64,000 bases of DNA, taken from NCBI GenBank assembly GCA_963575745.1, contig CAUYUJ010020615.1:267736-331735 (forward strand), written 5' to 3'. This DNA comes from Prorocentrum cordatum (Eukaryota; Sar; Dinophyceae; Prorocentrales; Prorocentraceae). Of the stretch, positions 11,082-22,239 are shown piece after piece. How positions within the stretch are numbered: the first letter of the stretch is position 1; each line of letters opens with the position of its first letter. Below the pieces are notes generated by a model. The model did no database searches and was not told the origin of the DNA. It saw nothing but the letters and a program-made list of their open reading frames with translations. The position numbers were made by a program, and so were the translations under genes.

Positions 11082-12229
11082 AGACCGAGACTCCCATACG
11101 ATGGGGGAGGGGAGAGGAGGGTCGGCGGCGAGCCTGGGAGGATAACAAAAAGAGATGGCCGTGTCGAAGGCTCGGAAAAAAAACAACCAGGCCTTTGGAG
11201 AGGTTTTCGGAGCCTTCCCCGGAGACGCAGAAAAATTCTCAGAGGGCGCGACGGCTTCTGAAAAGCCCCGCAGCCTTCTGAGAAAGCCTTCTCCTTCTCA
11301 CTTCCCCCCCTCGCTCGCCGCCGAGTTGAACCTCGAGCCCGAAACTCCAACCCGACGGGGAGGGGAGAGGAGGGTAGGAAGGCAGGACAGGACGGGCGCC
11401 GACACCGTTCCGCGCGCGTGCGGGGAACGCCTCCCACGGAGGGATCGTGCAACAATAGCGCGGTGGCCCCGGTCGGGCGCGCATTCACGGGGAGTGATCG
11501 ATGGGGAGGGGAGAAAAGGTGCCCTATTCGGGCGCTCAATGCCCCCCTCTCAACACGACTGGGCCCTTTTAGGAGCCATAAAAAGGCCCCTTTTCGGCAA
11601 CCCTCGCTGCCCCTCATGTACCGCTCCCCTTCATCGCGCGCCCCCAAACCCAGTACGATCGCGCTGATTCCAATGTGCTGCAGCTGCCCCTCTGGACCTT
11701 TATTTCTCTTAGCACGACCTCTTGGGACGAGAAAGAGGAACGGCGCGGGGGCGAAACGAACATCCGATGTACGTCCCACACGCGCGTCGCATCGGCAATT
11801 CGATGGAAAACTCCATACGGAAACGCGCAAACATCGCATCGGCGCAACAGGTGGGGTAGCAAAATCATCGTCGCAACAAGCGCAGCAACAACTGCAATCG
11901 TAACGTTATGCGTTCACTCCGTTTCAACGCGCATCGTATACCAACCCAACTCTCACAACCACTACTTGCAAATGCCGATGCGGGAAATCCGCCGATCTGG
12001 CGTGTGAGTCTCAAAGACCCTCGGAACAGCCTGGGCCTCAATTCCTGAGTTTCAGCTCTGCTGGGGGGTGGGTGCCGGGGTGGCTCTGCCAGGGTAGCGG
12101 GGGTGGGTGGTCGATTTAATTCCCGAGGCGGAATCGGAACTCCAGATCACTCCAGCAGGGAAAGCCCCGACATGGGCCAAGGGGGCTCCGAGTCGCCGAA
12201 CGATCGCTACAAAACGCCCAATGTGTCCC

Positions 12230-12740
12230 CGAGGCGGCTCCAGAAGCCTCCAAGATGCCCTCAGACACCCTGAAAAAAAAAGGCCTCCCAAAGAAGGCCA
12301 CAAGAAGCAACAAGTGCCCCATTCCCGATGGAAAACGTACAACTTTAGCATATTCGCCTCTCGGGCCTTCAGAACGTAGCAGACGCTCCAAGAGATCCCC
12401 AAAACGGCCCAAGAAGTCGCCAAGAGGGCTCCAACCAAGACGGCCCCAAAAGGGCCCAAGATGGCCCTGGAGGCCCCCGGAAAAGACCCAAGAGGGCCCC
12501 AGGACGGGCCCAAGAGGCGCCTGAGAGGGCGCCAAGACGGCGGAAGACGTACCGAAGACGGCCCAAGAAACCCCAAGCAGGCTCCCGGCGGCGCCCCAAG
12601 AGGCCTGAAGAAGCCCCAAGACGCTTCCAACTGGCCCCGCAGAGGCCCCCTGAACCCCCTCAAGGCCCCCAAGAGTTTCAAACATGCATCCAAGACGCTT
12701 TCTAGGAGGCCTCCAAGCTGCCTCCAAGCTGCCTCCAAGA
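12230..12740. repeat. Degenerate AAGA-GGCCCC tandem repeat
   Basis: Variants of a roughly 15-18-base unit (CAAGANGGCCCC, CAAGAGGCC) repeat with low fidelity. In translation the minus strand gives pseudo-periodic Gly-Pro-Ser-Trp strings. The same repeat type occurs at 35375-35790 and 38040-38290. It is not a protein gene. Confidence 0.7.
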
Positions 12741-12905
12741 AACCCACAACCGGCCCCAATCCTTCCACAACGCCTACGCCTGAACACCAGCGCTGCAGCA
12801 CAAAAAATTCTTCCACGCTTTCACATATTCTCCCGTTTTTGGTGTCCTTCACACCAATGATCTCACAAGGGCCCGCAGAGGACCGCGCGAAGGCCCCAGC
12901 GACCC

Positions 12906-12964
12906 CTTGAGTGTTTTGGGTCAGCGTAAGGAGGGCTATGTTGCGTTCCTGGGTTTTGATGGCC
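12906..12964 (+). repeat. 59-bp element, identical inverted copy at 34832-34890
   Basis: The block starts CTTGAGTGTTTTGGGTCAGC and ends GGGTTTTGATGGCC. Its exact reverse complement is found at 34832-34890, with no mismatch by eye. The flanks are unrelated. It is too short for a gene and of unknown class. Confidence 0.75.
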
Positions 12965-13570
12965 CCGAGGACGTCGACTTTTGATGACCTCGTTTTCGGG
13001 GGGGGGGGCCGATCGAGGAAACGCTGATGGGCTCAATTTTGGGGCGCGCAAGCGCCAAAAATACTTGATCATGTCAGCGTTTGGGACATCATGCGCAATG
13101 GCGCGTTCTGATCGTTTCTCGTGCCCTGGCTCTTGGGGGCTTCACGCAGAGACCCGCGCATTACCGAAACAGGCACTCGGTTCACGCATGGGCTTGCGCA
13201 GCCCAGACAAGTCTCTGAGCCCCCATTTGCATGCATGGCCCGAGGTTCAGACGGAAACCGCGAGAAGGAGGCAAGTTGCAAAGGGAAGAGCGGGGGAGGC
13301 GGGAAGAGGGGGAGGGATGCAGGAGGGGAAAAGTGCATGAGAGGGACGAGGCGAAGGGGGTCACGCGGGGGGAGCGAGAGGGAGAGGATGAGAGAGAACC
13401 TGAACATAGATAGAGGTGAAAGAGGAGGGGAAAGGGGGTGACTAGTAATGATGGCCGAGTGGAGATGCATGGATGATGCATGGGATGATGGAGATGCTGG
13501 GACGATGATGCTTCCACTTTTTTCTCGCGGCAGGGCGGCGTCTGCCGCGGCGCAGTCGGCCTGAGCGGGT

Positions 13571-13972
13571 CTAGGCAGACTTGATCTGGGATGCTTTCTC
13601 AAAGATCTGAGCCATGAGCTTGTTTGCGGCCACGCCGCGATCTGCAACTGCGTCGAGCTCGTTCGAGACCTCGTCATTGATCTGATCTGCGGGCTTCCTC
13701 ATCAACTGCATGAGGGCCGCCTCCGAAACCGTAGTGTTTGCCTCTGCGAGCGTGTCCTTGAACGGCTCCAACAGGCCGTTCACGCGACTACTGATATTGA
13801 ACGTCCTGCCCTTCGAGCGTGCATCATCAGCGAGTGCCCTGTAGTCCGCCAGCGCCTTATTCAGCAGCTTGCCGCGCTTGCCTTGGAAGAGCGTGGTCCT
13901 TGCGTGGGCGGCGACATCGTCATAGCTTGATTCTTCGGACAGCGCTGCCTTCCACGAGCTGCCGTCATCCAT
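13571..13972 (-). CDS. Gene 1, 3' open region after an in-frame TAG
   Basis: This 133-residue open frame begins at an ATG (13970-13972) and ends at 13571. It is in exactly the same frame as the exon upstream; only a TAG at 13985-13987 and four codons separate them. The protein is predicted helical and charged, with no recognised domain. It is either the true C-terminus of gene 1, cut off by a nonsense mutation (or read through), or a separate small frame. The shared frame favours the first. Confidence 0.55.
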   Translation of the reverse strand: MDDGSSWKAALSEESSYDDVAAHARTTLFQGKRGKLLNKALADYRALADDARSKGRTFNISSRVNGLLEPFKDTLAEANTTVSEAALMQLMRKPADQINDEVSNELDAVADRGVAANKLMAQIFEKASQIKSA

Positions 13973-13984
13973 GCCACCTCTCAG

Positions 13985-14575
13985 CTAGGTGATCGTCTCC
14001 TGGAGCTGCTGGAGGTCGAACTCGATGGACCTGCCGACCTCATCGACGAACGCCGTGATGTCAGCATTGCACTGCCTCATCTGGGCAGCCCAGAAGTCGT
14101 TGATCTCCGAGACCGTCGCCAAGCCGTCGACCTGCCCGATCGCCGTGCCATCTGGCGGCGACTTCTCCGCCTCCTTCACGCTCGCCACCAAGAGAGTCCA
14201 CTTATCGCGGCCACCCTTCTGCGCAACCTGCTGGCCCACGTCGCCGAGGGCCGCCAGAGAGATCCTCATCGCGGCGGCGTCGCAGAAGAGCTTGTAGTGA
14301 CCAAGGAGGCCCGATATGGTCGTCAACCTGGCGGCGCGAGAATCGCTATGCACTATGTCGGCGCACTTGGCAGCGAGATCCACGGCCTGCGAGATCTTGG
14401 CGACGTCCTCAGCGTCGAGAGCGTCTGGCGGGGCGGTGACGATCAGCTTGGCTAGGTCCGCCACGCCGTCCTCGAAGAGCTTCGCGGTGGCCTCGCCAGC
14501 GAAGACCTCCCCATTAAGATCGTCCAGCGCCTGCCTCAGCTCGAACGACCCGATGACCCCGACATCGCCATCCTC
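13985..14575 (-). CDS. Gene 1, exon 3, unknown function
   Basis: This exon starts after an acceptor at 14576 (CTGCCAG|GAGGATGG) and encodes about 196 residues to a TAG at 13985-13987. The first residues, EDGDVGVIGSFELRQALDD, continue the reading frame of exon 2, whose last codons before the intron are MKECTKEDG. The EDG overlap arises because the same bases occur at both splice sites. The sequence is helical, acidic to neutral, with no recognised catalytic motif. The function is unknown. Confidence 0.6.
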   Translation of the reverse strand, partial: EDGDVGVIGSFELRQALDDLNGEVFAGEATAKLFEDGVADLAKLIVTAPPDALDAEDVAKISQAVDLAAKCADIVHSDSRAARLTTISGLLGHYKLFCDAAAMRISLAALGDVGQQVAQKGGRDKWTLLVASVKEAEKSPPDGTAIGQVDGLATVSEINDFWAAQMRQCNADITAFVDEVGRSIEFDLQQLQETIT

Positions 14576-15010
14576 CTGGCAGGGTGGCGGGCAGGGCGGG
14601 CGGGGGGTGGCGAGGACTGCAATTGGGCGCGGCGCATCGACCCCCGACTGCGCCTCACTGACTCATCGGCTACGCCTGCGCCACTCGCGCCAACCGCCGC
14701 CATCTCGCCCCGACGAGCCCAGATTTCCCATGGAGGGCGCGGGCGTGAATGACGCGGCGCCGCCGATGAGCCAGCGCAGCGGCACGCCCCCCATAACATG
14801 GCGTTGGGGAAGGCTCGGGAAGGGGGGGCACGGCCAAATCAAACCACGGGGCGAGCCAATTTGAAAAGGCGCCTAACGCAATCAGGCAGATCGGCTCAGA
14901 GACTACAGCATCGGGGCACCATCGTGGGGCCCGATGAGAAACTGAAAGCAACTGAACCCTGTGGCGGGGTGGGGTGGCGGGCCACTGGTTTATCATTGAG
15001 GCCCGTCCTC
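14576..15010 (-). other. Candidate non-canonical intron in gene 1 (GA-AG, 435 bp)
   Basis: The upstream edge reads CCAAG|GAGGACGG and the downstream edge CCAG|GAGGATGG, so AG|GAGGA is repeated at both ends. No GT donor lies near the end of the upstream open frame, which would stop within four codons of the junction. Removing 435 bases (a multiple of three) joins two open frames. Non-GT donors are known in dinoflagellates. Transcript evidence is absent. Confidence 0.55.
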
Positions 15011-16636
15011 CTTGGTGCACTCTTTCATGCGGTTCAGGACCGCGTCGCGCTTCCTCTCGGAGCCGAGCTTGGTCTGGGTCAACTCCATGGCCTCCTCTGA
15101 TGCCGTCAGCCTGGCCGTGTCCAAAATGCCGCTCGCCTTCTTCGCAGTGGAGGCCGCAATCAGGTTGGATATGACCTCGCGAATCTGCCCAATAGCGTCG
15201 TACCCGAGCGAGTGCTCTCCCGCAGCGGAGGTGGCCTGCACGACCCACTCGGCGAAGGCCTTCTCCAACTCGAGGACGCCACCAGTGCGGCTTCGGTCGA
15301 TCCACCCCTTCAGTTTGCGCGATGCCGTGACCGCAGAGTCAAGCTGGTTGGACTTCACCTTGGCCACCGCCGCCAAGATCTCGGGCCCGACCTGCAAGTC
15401 ACTGAGGGCATGCTCGAGGTACTCGGTGGTCAGGCGAGCCCAGTGGGGGTCGGACATCAAGCTGTCGCGGCAAAGGGTCCACTCCTTGCTATATGTGCCG
15501 TTCAACATCTTCCTTACCGCCGCCCTGTCAGTCACCATATCAGCTGCCTTAGGGCTCGAGTCCGATATCACGAGCAATGCCTCAGCGCAAACCTGCAGCA
15601 CCGCGGCGATATTGACCCAATCGGGGAACTTCTCCTTGTCCCCCAAGACCACGCTGCATTCGCTCACGAACTCTCTCGCGCAGCTCCTCACGATCTCGAC
15701 CGACGCCTCACCCTTGGCGACCACCTCTGCCAGGAACGAGTTGAGGAAGGTATCCCTGCAAGCATTGGCCTTATCATTATTGCTCATGCGCAGGAGGTGG
15801 ACCCGCGGGCGCTTGAGCTGGAACGCGGCCCCCTGGTCGGCATCCGCGGGCGCCCACGGCAAGAGCGCCTTGACCACGTCGTCGCCAGCCTCGGCCTCCG
15901 ACACGACCTTGCAAATCAGGCGGTCCAGGAAAGTGCTGGCGTCCAACACGTCACTATCACCGATGATATCGAACTGCGTCGCCCTGTCTTTGGGCGTCAT
16001 CGTAGCGAGGTTCTTGTGGAGAGCGATCGCCGCGTCCACTTTGGCTAAGTGCTTTGCCCTGTTGATCTCGACTCCGCGCTGCTTGGGGTTGAAGCGGCGC
16101 AAGGCGTAAGTGCGGTCGCCCATCTTGGTGCCCTCCAGGATGGCGGCAAGCGGGTAATCGTGGACAAGCTCGTCCAAGCGCAGCTTCTCTGCCGAGGCCG
16201 CAGGGGAAAGGCCATGCTGACCTCCGCCTCGGCGACCTCCCGCGGCCCTGCCGACGACGGTCATGGCGGCGACTGACCGAGCACCTCGCGACGACTGCCG
16301 CGGTGCGCGCGCCATGCGGCTGGGCGCGACACTGGCGGGACCACGTCGGCCACCGCTGGCGGCTGGCCCCGCCGCTGGAGCCGCGCCCGACGCCTCGCCG
16401 TCGCTGTTGCTGGCCTTGCCCGAGCTCTCATCGTCGTCACCCTCGTCGGGGGCCGCCGCCGCCTCGGCGTCGGCGGCACCGCTCGCACCCCCGCCCGCTG
16501 CATCAGCCGCGCCAGCCGCTGCCTCGAGGATTCCAGCGGCCCCCCTCGCAGTGTCTGCGCGACCCCCCGCCCGAGAGCCCTCGCCGCCCGATCGGTCAAG
16601 GCCCGACCCCCCGCGCCCAGAAACGTCGGGGGTCAA
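15011..16636 (-). CDS. Gene 1, exon 2, large helical protein of unknown function
   Basis: About 540 residues. The first roughly 130 are Ala/Gly/Asp-rich and disordered (poly-Ala with DDDES clusters). The rest is regular, helix-rich sequence including the landmarks KLRLDELVHDYPLAAILEG, RFNPKQRGVEINRAKHLAKV and EWTLCRDSLMSDPHWARLT. There is no true ATG at the upper limit; the frame opens after a TGA just upstream, so the exon start is an acceptor somewhere near 16640-16530. The donor for the next intron is at 15010. It resembles multi-copy hypothetical proteins of dinoflagellates, but I recognise no enzymatic domain. Confidence 0.65.
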
Positions 16637-16929
16637 ACTGAGACGCCAGCCCCGTCAAATGCACCCCCCCGCCCAGACAACGATCACCTAAAGAAAACGC
16701 ACGGAGCCCAGGGAGCCGAACATCGAAAACAAGTGGGGAGGTACTCGCATCGCCTTTCATCGGGATCCGCTGGCACCCGAACCGCCCCCTCATCAACGCA
16801 TGCACGGCCCTCCCCCTGGGGCTGCGGGGACAAGTTCGGGGGGGAGGGGGACACGAAGCGGGGCGCCGAGAGCCCCGGGCTGGGGGGCCGCGCGGGGCAG
16901 AGGGTGCAGCCGCCGAAAACCTCGGACAC

Positions 16930-17775
16930 CTGTTCACCACCGTCAGGGCGAGCAGCTCCGCCAGCAGCCCGCGCCAACTTTGCCCCCTGCAGCTGCTTCA
17001 CCAAGGAATCGATATCGGGCGGCTTGACGTGGCCGCGGCACGGGACTGGCAACATCTTGGTGACCTCGGCCAGCGCCTTCTTCATCTCCACCTGTGACTG
17101 CGTGTCTGTAAGCGCTGCCCTCCGAGGTAGCGTGCACGCGACCTTCTGGCACTTCACGGTAGTGAAAGTCTGCACCTCCACGGGCGGCTTATCGGGGTGC
17201 GCGGCGCACACGGCCGTCAGCTTCTGCTTGGTCAGCGGCGCCAAGACCTTCTGGGTCGAGATATCGGCCATCCCTACAGTGACGTTGCCGCCAGCCTGCT
17301 TCTCCAGCAGCTCGGGCTTCATGCAAATGTAGTTCCCTATCGTAGTGTAGCCTTGCTCGACAACGGCGTTGACCTCCTCCTGGTCGAACGCCGCCTTCTC
17401 TGGATTCTTCGAGATGTCCTTCGTGTCGTCGACCCGCTTCTTGTACTTGCTGTCGCCCTTCAGCTTGGCGCAGTGCTTGGTCCATGAGGTCTCGTGCTTG
17501 AAGACTCTCTCGTACGGGTCCCAGCACGGAATGCACGCAAAGCCAACCCGTTCAACCTCGCCCGTCTCGTTGGGGACCTCAGGCCATTGCGCGCTCGGGT
17601 CGGAGCGCTTCACGCCGCACGAGCCACAACAGACCGTGTCGCTTTTGCTAAGCATCTTCCTCTTCTGTGGCAGAGGGGGCGCCTCTTGCTCTGTGTCATC
17701 TTCCTCTGGCGCCTCCTGCGTCTCGCTCGGGTCAGCGGCTCCCCTCTTCCCGCGGCGACCTCCACCTCTCGCCAT
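16930..17775 (-). CDS. Gene 1, exon 1, Cys-rich N-terminal domain
   Basis: The exon begins at a real ATG (17773-17775) and encodes about 282 residues up to a donor CAG|GTGTCC at 16930/16929; downstream the frame becomes Pro/Gly noise. After a charged leader there is a probable zinc-binding unit: CCGSC, about 30 residues, CIPC, then HETSWTKHC. Such Cys pairs followed by His/Cys are common at the N-terminus of expanded dinoflagellate protein families. The rest is helical, with DKPPVEVQTFTTVKCQKVAC as a landmark. A degenerate spliced-leader relic lies 84 bases upstream. The acceptor of the following intron is not settled. Confidence 0.65.
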
Positions 17776-17859
17776 TGCAACCGTAGCTCACGTGGCGCGT
17801 CAAGCTGGAGCGCACAAGATGCGCCTGCAAATCGAAAAGGCGCGCCTGAATGCAGAAAT

Positions 17860-17880
17860 TTCGAGCCAAAAGGTCACGGA
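17860..17880 (-). other. Degenerate spliced-leader relic upstream of gene 1
   Basis: On the minus strand the sequence reads TCCGTGACC then TTTTGGCTCGAA. The dinoflagellate spliced leader has TCCGTAGCC, ATTTTGGCTCAAG. Differences are AG/GA, one missing A and a late substitution. It lies 84 bases before the ATG of gene 1, where a retroposed mRNA would carry it. On its own it is suggestive only; the clearer relic at gene 2 makes it credible. Confidence 0.5.
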
Positions 17881-18557
17881 GTGCGACGGCGACGACAGGC
17901 CTACGACGGGGCCAGCCCGCACCAACAGCGGAGTTGCGCCAGCCAGGGGCCGCGAGCGCTTTGAAACCCCCACGGCAGCACGCAGCACAATGCAATGCAA
18001 GAGTCGTGCCATACAAAGGCCTGCAACCCCGACCTACGAGACGATATCGTCCGCAGTGCAATTCCTGGATACGCAATGCCACGCATTACTATGCGATGCG
18101 CGACGGGGTGCCACGCGCGACCCTCTGGCAATACCTATCGAAGTGAACCCGACGCAATGCATAGCAATGCAATGATGGGCATCCGCGGGCACGCGCACGT
18201 GGTTCACCCCCCCTGCTGCGTAGCTAACCTACGGCTTGGTGACGAGAGCACCATCTGGCGAGGATGCGGGGGGGGGAGGGCCCGATGAAAACGCTCAGGG
18301 GAGGCGTTCGGTTATGTAGCGACCCCGTCCAAACTGAGAGGCTGAGCACAGAGGCCACGGCGCTCGACGGGGCGGCGCCCGAAACGACTGCAGATCTTTT
18401 GTCAGCCAAGATTTCCGAGGCGAGGGCGACAAACGCAAGGCGCACATGCAACGGTCACCCACAATCGCGCACCATCTAATCTGGTCTACGGGTCCGCGGG
18501 GCGCGCGCCGAGCTGACTACTAGGTGATGATCTAGTCACCTGGCCTGTTTCTGACTC

Positions 18558-18775
18558 TCAGTCGGAGCTCGAATGCTCAGGGCCGTCACGAGGATTATCA
18601 GTCGAGCCGCCCTCGTCCCCCCCGTGACCGTGATTTGGGGCGCCAGCGCCGCCATCGCCCGCATTGTCGATCCTGCTCTGGAGACTCTGGAGGCGACGAA
18701 TATCTGCCCTCATCCGCAGAATCAACGTCTTTGCCCAGGCCGCCTGCGTCTCAAGCACCCCGATGCGGTTGACTG
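18558..18775 (-). CDS. Possible C-terminal exon with short coiled coil
   Basis: The open frame contains VLETQAAWAKTLILRMRAD followed by IRRLQSLQSRIDNAG, a heptad-like helix, then a Gly/Asp/His-rich acidic tail ending SSSD and a stop. It has no convincing start codon and looks like a final exon. The upstream frame at 18722-19258 (Gly/Pro/Ser-rich) might belong to the same gene. Product unknown. Confidence 0.4.
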
Positions 18776-20571
18776 CCCCCCCCGTCCCCTCACCCTCCCG
18801 CTGCCCCCGCCGACCATGGCCCCATCCATGCCCACTGACACCCCACTATCCTCCCCCGTGCCCTTGCTACCCTCCTGCAAGGCCGCCATCTTATTCCGAC
18901 CCGCCCCACCCCCTGAATCCCGCCATCCCCGATCCTGGGCGTACGTAGGGAGGGTGCCGCCAGGGCCGTGCGGCGCGCTGGTCTCGTGGCCCTGGTCGCT
19001 GAGCGGCACCGGCCCAGGCGGGGCCTCCGAAATTGGGAGACTTGGCGACGTCAGCGGCGCGCTCGGCGGCTGCCTCGACCGCGGCGAACGGGACCGCCTC
19101 GCCGCGAGCGCGCCCGAGGCTGCCGCCCCCGACGAACTGGCCTCGGGTGGCCCGCCCTCTGCTGCCATCGCCGCCCTGGGCTGGAGCGGGCGTTCGGCGA
19201 CGCCCCCCGCTCGCGCGCGCGGCGGCGCGCCCCCTCCCCCCCGTCCTGGCCGAATCACCTATCGGAGGGGCGCCGCCTAACGCCCGCTCTGGTAAACAAA
19301 CGCCCTCAACGTTCGCAGTGGCGGCCGAAGTCGGAAATATATTCGTGCTGGAACCGCTGCGGCCCAGCCCAACCCCTCGCGCCCCTCACGAGCGCCTGGC
19401 ACGGCATAAATCGCAAATGGAAGCCCGATTGGGCCTCGAGGCCCAAAGGGCCGCTGCGCCGAGGAATGCTGTTCGGGGAAACGAAACACTGGCGGACCCC
19501 CGCCCCCCTCGCGCCTCTACCCCGCGCCCCTTATCCCCATCAATTTCCTGCCCCCTCATTCTTCCTCACCCAATGTACCCCCCGTGGGCTGCCGCGACGG
19601 CGAAGGGGGCGCGGGGCCCGATTGCCCGCCGAGCCGCGGCCCAGAGCTCGGCCGCACAAGAGCCCCTCGAAGGCCCCCTAGGAAGTGGCCCCGCATGCCG
19701 TCCGCCATAAACAAAATCCGATATTGAAAACTATCGCCCCCCCCCGAAACGGAATGGCTTGACACCCTGCGCGATCACTGCGGTTCAGCCCTCGTTCGGC
19801 ACATCGAATGCGGAGGGGCGCTGCACCCGAGGGCGGGGGAATCTGGCGCCCCTATGGCGGAGGACTTCGGCACCGAGCAAGGGAAGGGTCCAGAGCGCCA
19901 TGCGCTGTGCGCACCAAGCGCCCCCATCGCAATAATATGATGCACCGTTCCTCATCCCAACTACCCCTCGCCCCATCCACTTCCTCCCCTCCTCCTTCCT
20001 ACTCCCACCCCCCCGTGTCGATGCAAGACGCGCAGCCTCATCGGGGGAACAGATCGACCCATGCGGGCGGGGAGTTAGGGAGGGGAGGGGCGTGGCCAAG
20101 CCCCATGCTCCCCGACCTTTTTGCAACTAAACCTTGCGATCGCAATCGCCGAACATGCAGCGTGCAATCCATCGTGCTGGAAGGGTCACTGCACCAGTGC
20201 AACATATCAAGCGCCTCTCGCGCTCGCGATGCATGCGATTGCAGCTTGCTCTGCGCCTTCGCGCTGAGCGGACCCTGACCAAGAGGAGCGGCAATGGCAG
20301 CGGCGCAAAGCAGCCTGCGCGCAAACCCAAGCTCGATCACCAATGCTGCCGACTGGCAAATTCTGGCACATAAACGCCTGCATTGAACATCAAGAGACGG
20401 AGCAGACGCTGCATGCACATCTACTTGGCACCTGGCGATAAGCTGCCTGGAACCTGGCTGACCGTCTGAAGCATATGGCCGCCTGGCCACTGCGAGGTAT
20501 ACCTCGCTTGAGGCAGGGGCGGTACACAACGCAAGAGGGGGCGACGCGCGCGGCTGGCGAGTCGCGGGTGC

Positions 20572-21528
20572 TCAGCTGGAGGCAACGCTCGGACCAGCCC
20601 AACTCGAGGAACTGCCCTCGGACTTGGCAGCAGACTCGGGCTTGGGCTGCATCAGCCCATCAGCGCCCTGACCAGCATCATCATCATCGCTGTCGTAGAC
20701 GGCGATAGCTGGCGCCTGACCCCCGAAGCTAGCCTGAAAAGTCAGGCGCGGGCCACTCGGCGGAACCACCCTCGCGACCTTCGACTGGGGACTGCCGCCG
20801 CCCTCATCACCAGGGGCCCTTGGGCACGCGGCCGCGGGCGAGCCCGAACCGAGGGCCGCCTCCTCAGGCGGGGGCGCTGGCTCGAGTGCGTTCTCGCCCT
20901 GCCCATTCGCAACGGAGCCCGCTGAAATTGCCGCCAGCGTTGCCAATGCCGTCCTCCTGGACTCCACTTTCCACTGCGACTCTACCAAGTGCTCGTCGCC
21001 CACCTCCTCTTCTGCCGCCCTGTACCCTGCAGCGGAATCCTCGAGCTGAGCAGGCCGAGCGCCACTTGGAGACCTGGGCGGCGGCTCCAGAGGAGTACCA
21101 GGGCAAGGGGCAGATCTCAGCGGGGTGACCTGACCACTCCGCCCTGGACCGCCCTCCTCGGCATTGGGGGGCCTGGACCCTACGACCGTTACCGTGCAGG
21201 GGAGACTTGTGCTCAGAGAAGCAACGTAGGTCTCTGGAAGCTCGGGAATGGTCACGAGCAAGTGCGCCGAACCACTCACCCCGACCGCCAGCCCAGGCAC
21301 CGAGGATGGCAGCATCACCTTTGGGTGGACAGTAACAATCGCCGAAACCAAACCTCTAACAAATATTTGGGGCCACGAGGCTACGGGATGCTCTGTGCGC
21401 AATGATGCAGCGCGCTTGCTAACATTGGTTTCGCACTGGCGGTCGCGGCGCCCCTTTGCAAATGCATGAGAGGGCGTTGCGAGTCCACAGCAAAAGCGCG
21501 CGCGAGTCCCAATGTAATTGCGGGGCAA
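20572..21528 (-). CDS. Hypothetical protein or terminal exon, acidic C-terminus
   Basis: The open frame of up to 318 residues ends in VYDSDDDDAGQGADGL and a Ser-rich tail. An earlier section with regular composition includes SAHLLVTIPELPETYVASL. The upper part has no reliable ATG; the credible part starts about 21370. It might be the last exon of a gene on the minus strand. No domain is recognised; the acidic patch is typical of nuclear dinoflagellate proteins but not diagnostic. Confidence 0.4.
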   Translation of the reverse strand: MPRNYIGTRARFCCGLATPSHAFAKGRRDRQCETNVSKRAASLRTEHPVASWPQIFVRGLVSAIVTVHPKVMLPSSVPGLAVGVSGSAHLLVTIPELPETYVASLSTSLPCTVTVVGSRPPNAEEGGPGRSGQVTPLRSAPCPGTPLEPPPRSPSGARPAQLEDSAAGYRAAEEEVGDEHLVESQWKVESRRTALATLAAISAGSVANGQGENALEPAPPPEEAALGSGSPAAACPRAPGDEGGGSPQSKVARVVPPSGPRLTFQASFGGQAPAIAVYDSDDDDAGQGADGLMQPKPESAAKSEGSSSSWAGPSVASS

Positions 21529-22239
21529 ATCCTGGCGCTAGTACGCTGGATGCAAATTGTCCGAACCCAAATCCAAATCAAAACGCCCCTGGGAATGATT
21601 GCGGTTCCATGGGCTCCATGACGCCCCCAAAACTTTGCCCGACACAATCAAGAGCTCGCGGTGGGATGGGGGCGGCCAGAACACTGGGAACATATCGCGG
21701 GCAATGCAACTCTCTGTCGGGGGGGGGGGGATCCTCGGACCACCCCCGGAATGCAAAGGCCCGTTCAACAAACTTCTGGATGGCGCAACCCAGGTAACAA
21801 ATAATCCGCTGGCCCCATGAGGGCCCAGGAGGCGAGCGGAGTTAGGTTCCTGTATCTAGATTGCGTCATTCCTGCCCCACCTGCCCCTCAGCCCCCCCTC
21901 CCCCGCCTTCCACCTGCCCACTGGTTCAAGCCATGTCATCATTCCTGCAAACCAAATATGCAATCGCACGCACCCCCGCTGCAAACCCTACGACGCCATG
22001 TTCCGTCCAACAGAGCTACAGGGATTACAACTACTCCTCCTTGCCCCTTACTAAACACACATGCCTCGCATATGCACGATTGAATACGGGCACCGAGCCC
22101 CGGCCAGGGGGCGCCGCCCATAACCCCGAGCCTTGCGCCGCCCAGCCAAAAGGCTCCAAGTATACAGCGGGCAAACAACGGCACGCGCCATATGGCGCCG
22201 AGCGTTTCGGCCGAGAGTCTCGGATGCACAGTCTGGGGG

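Noticed and set aside
12052-12852. Minus-strand frame with a Gly/Pro/Ser/Trp repeating pattern
   Set aside because: The same pattern appears wherever the AAGA-GGCCCC repeat occurs (35.4 and 38.1 kb), in different frames; it is decayed DNA repeat, not protein.
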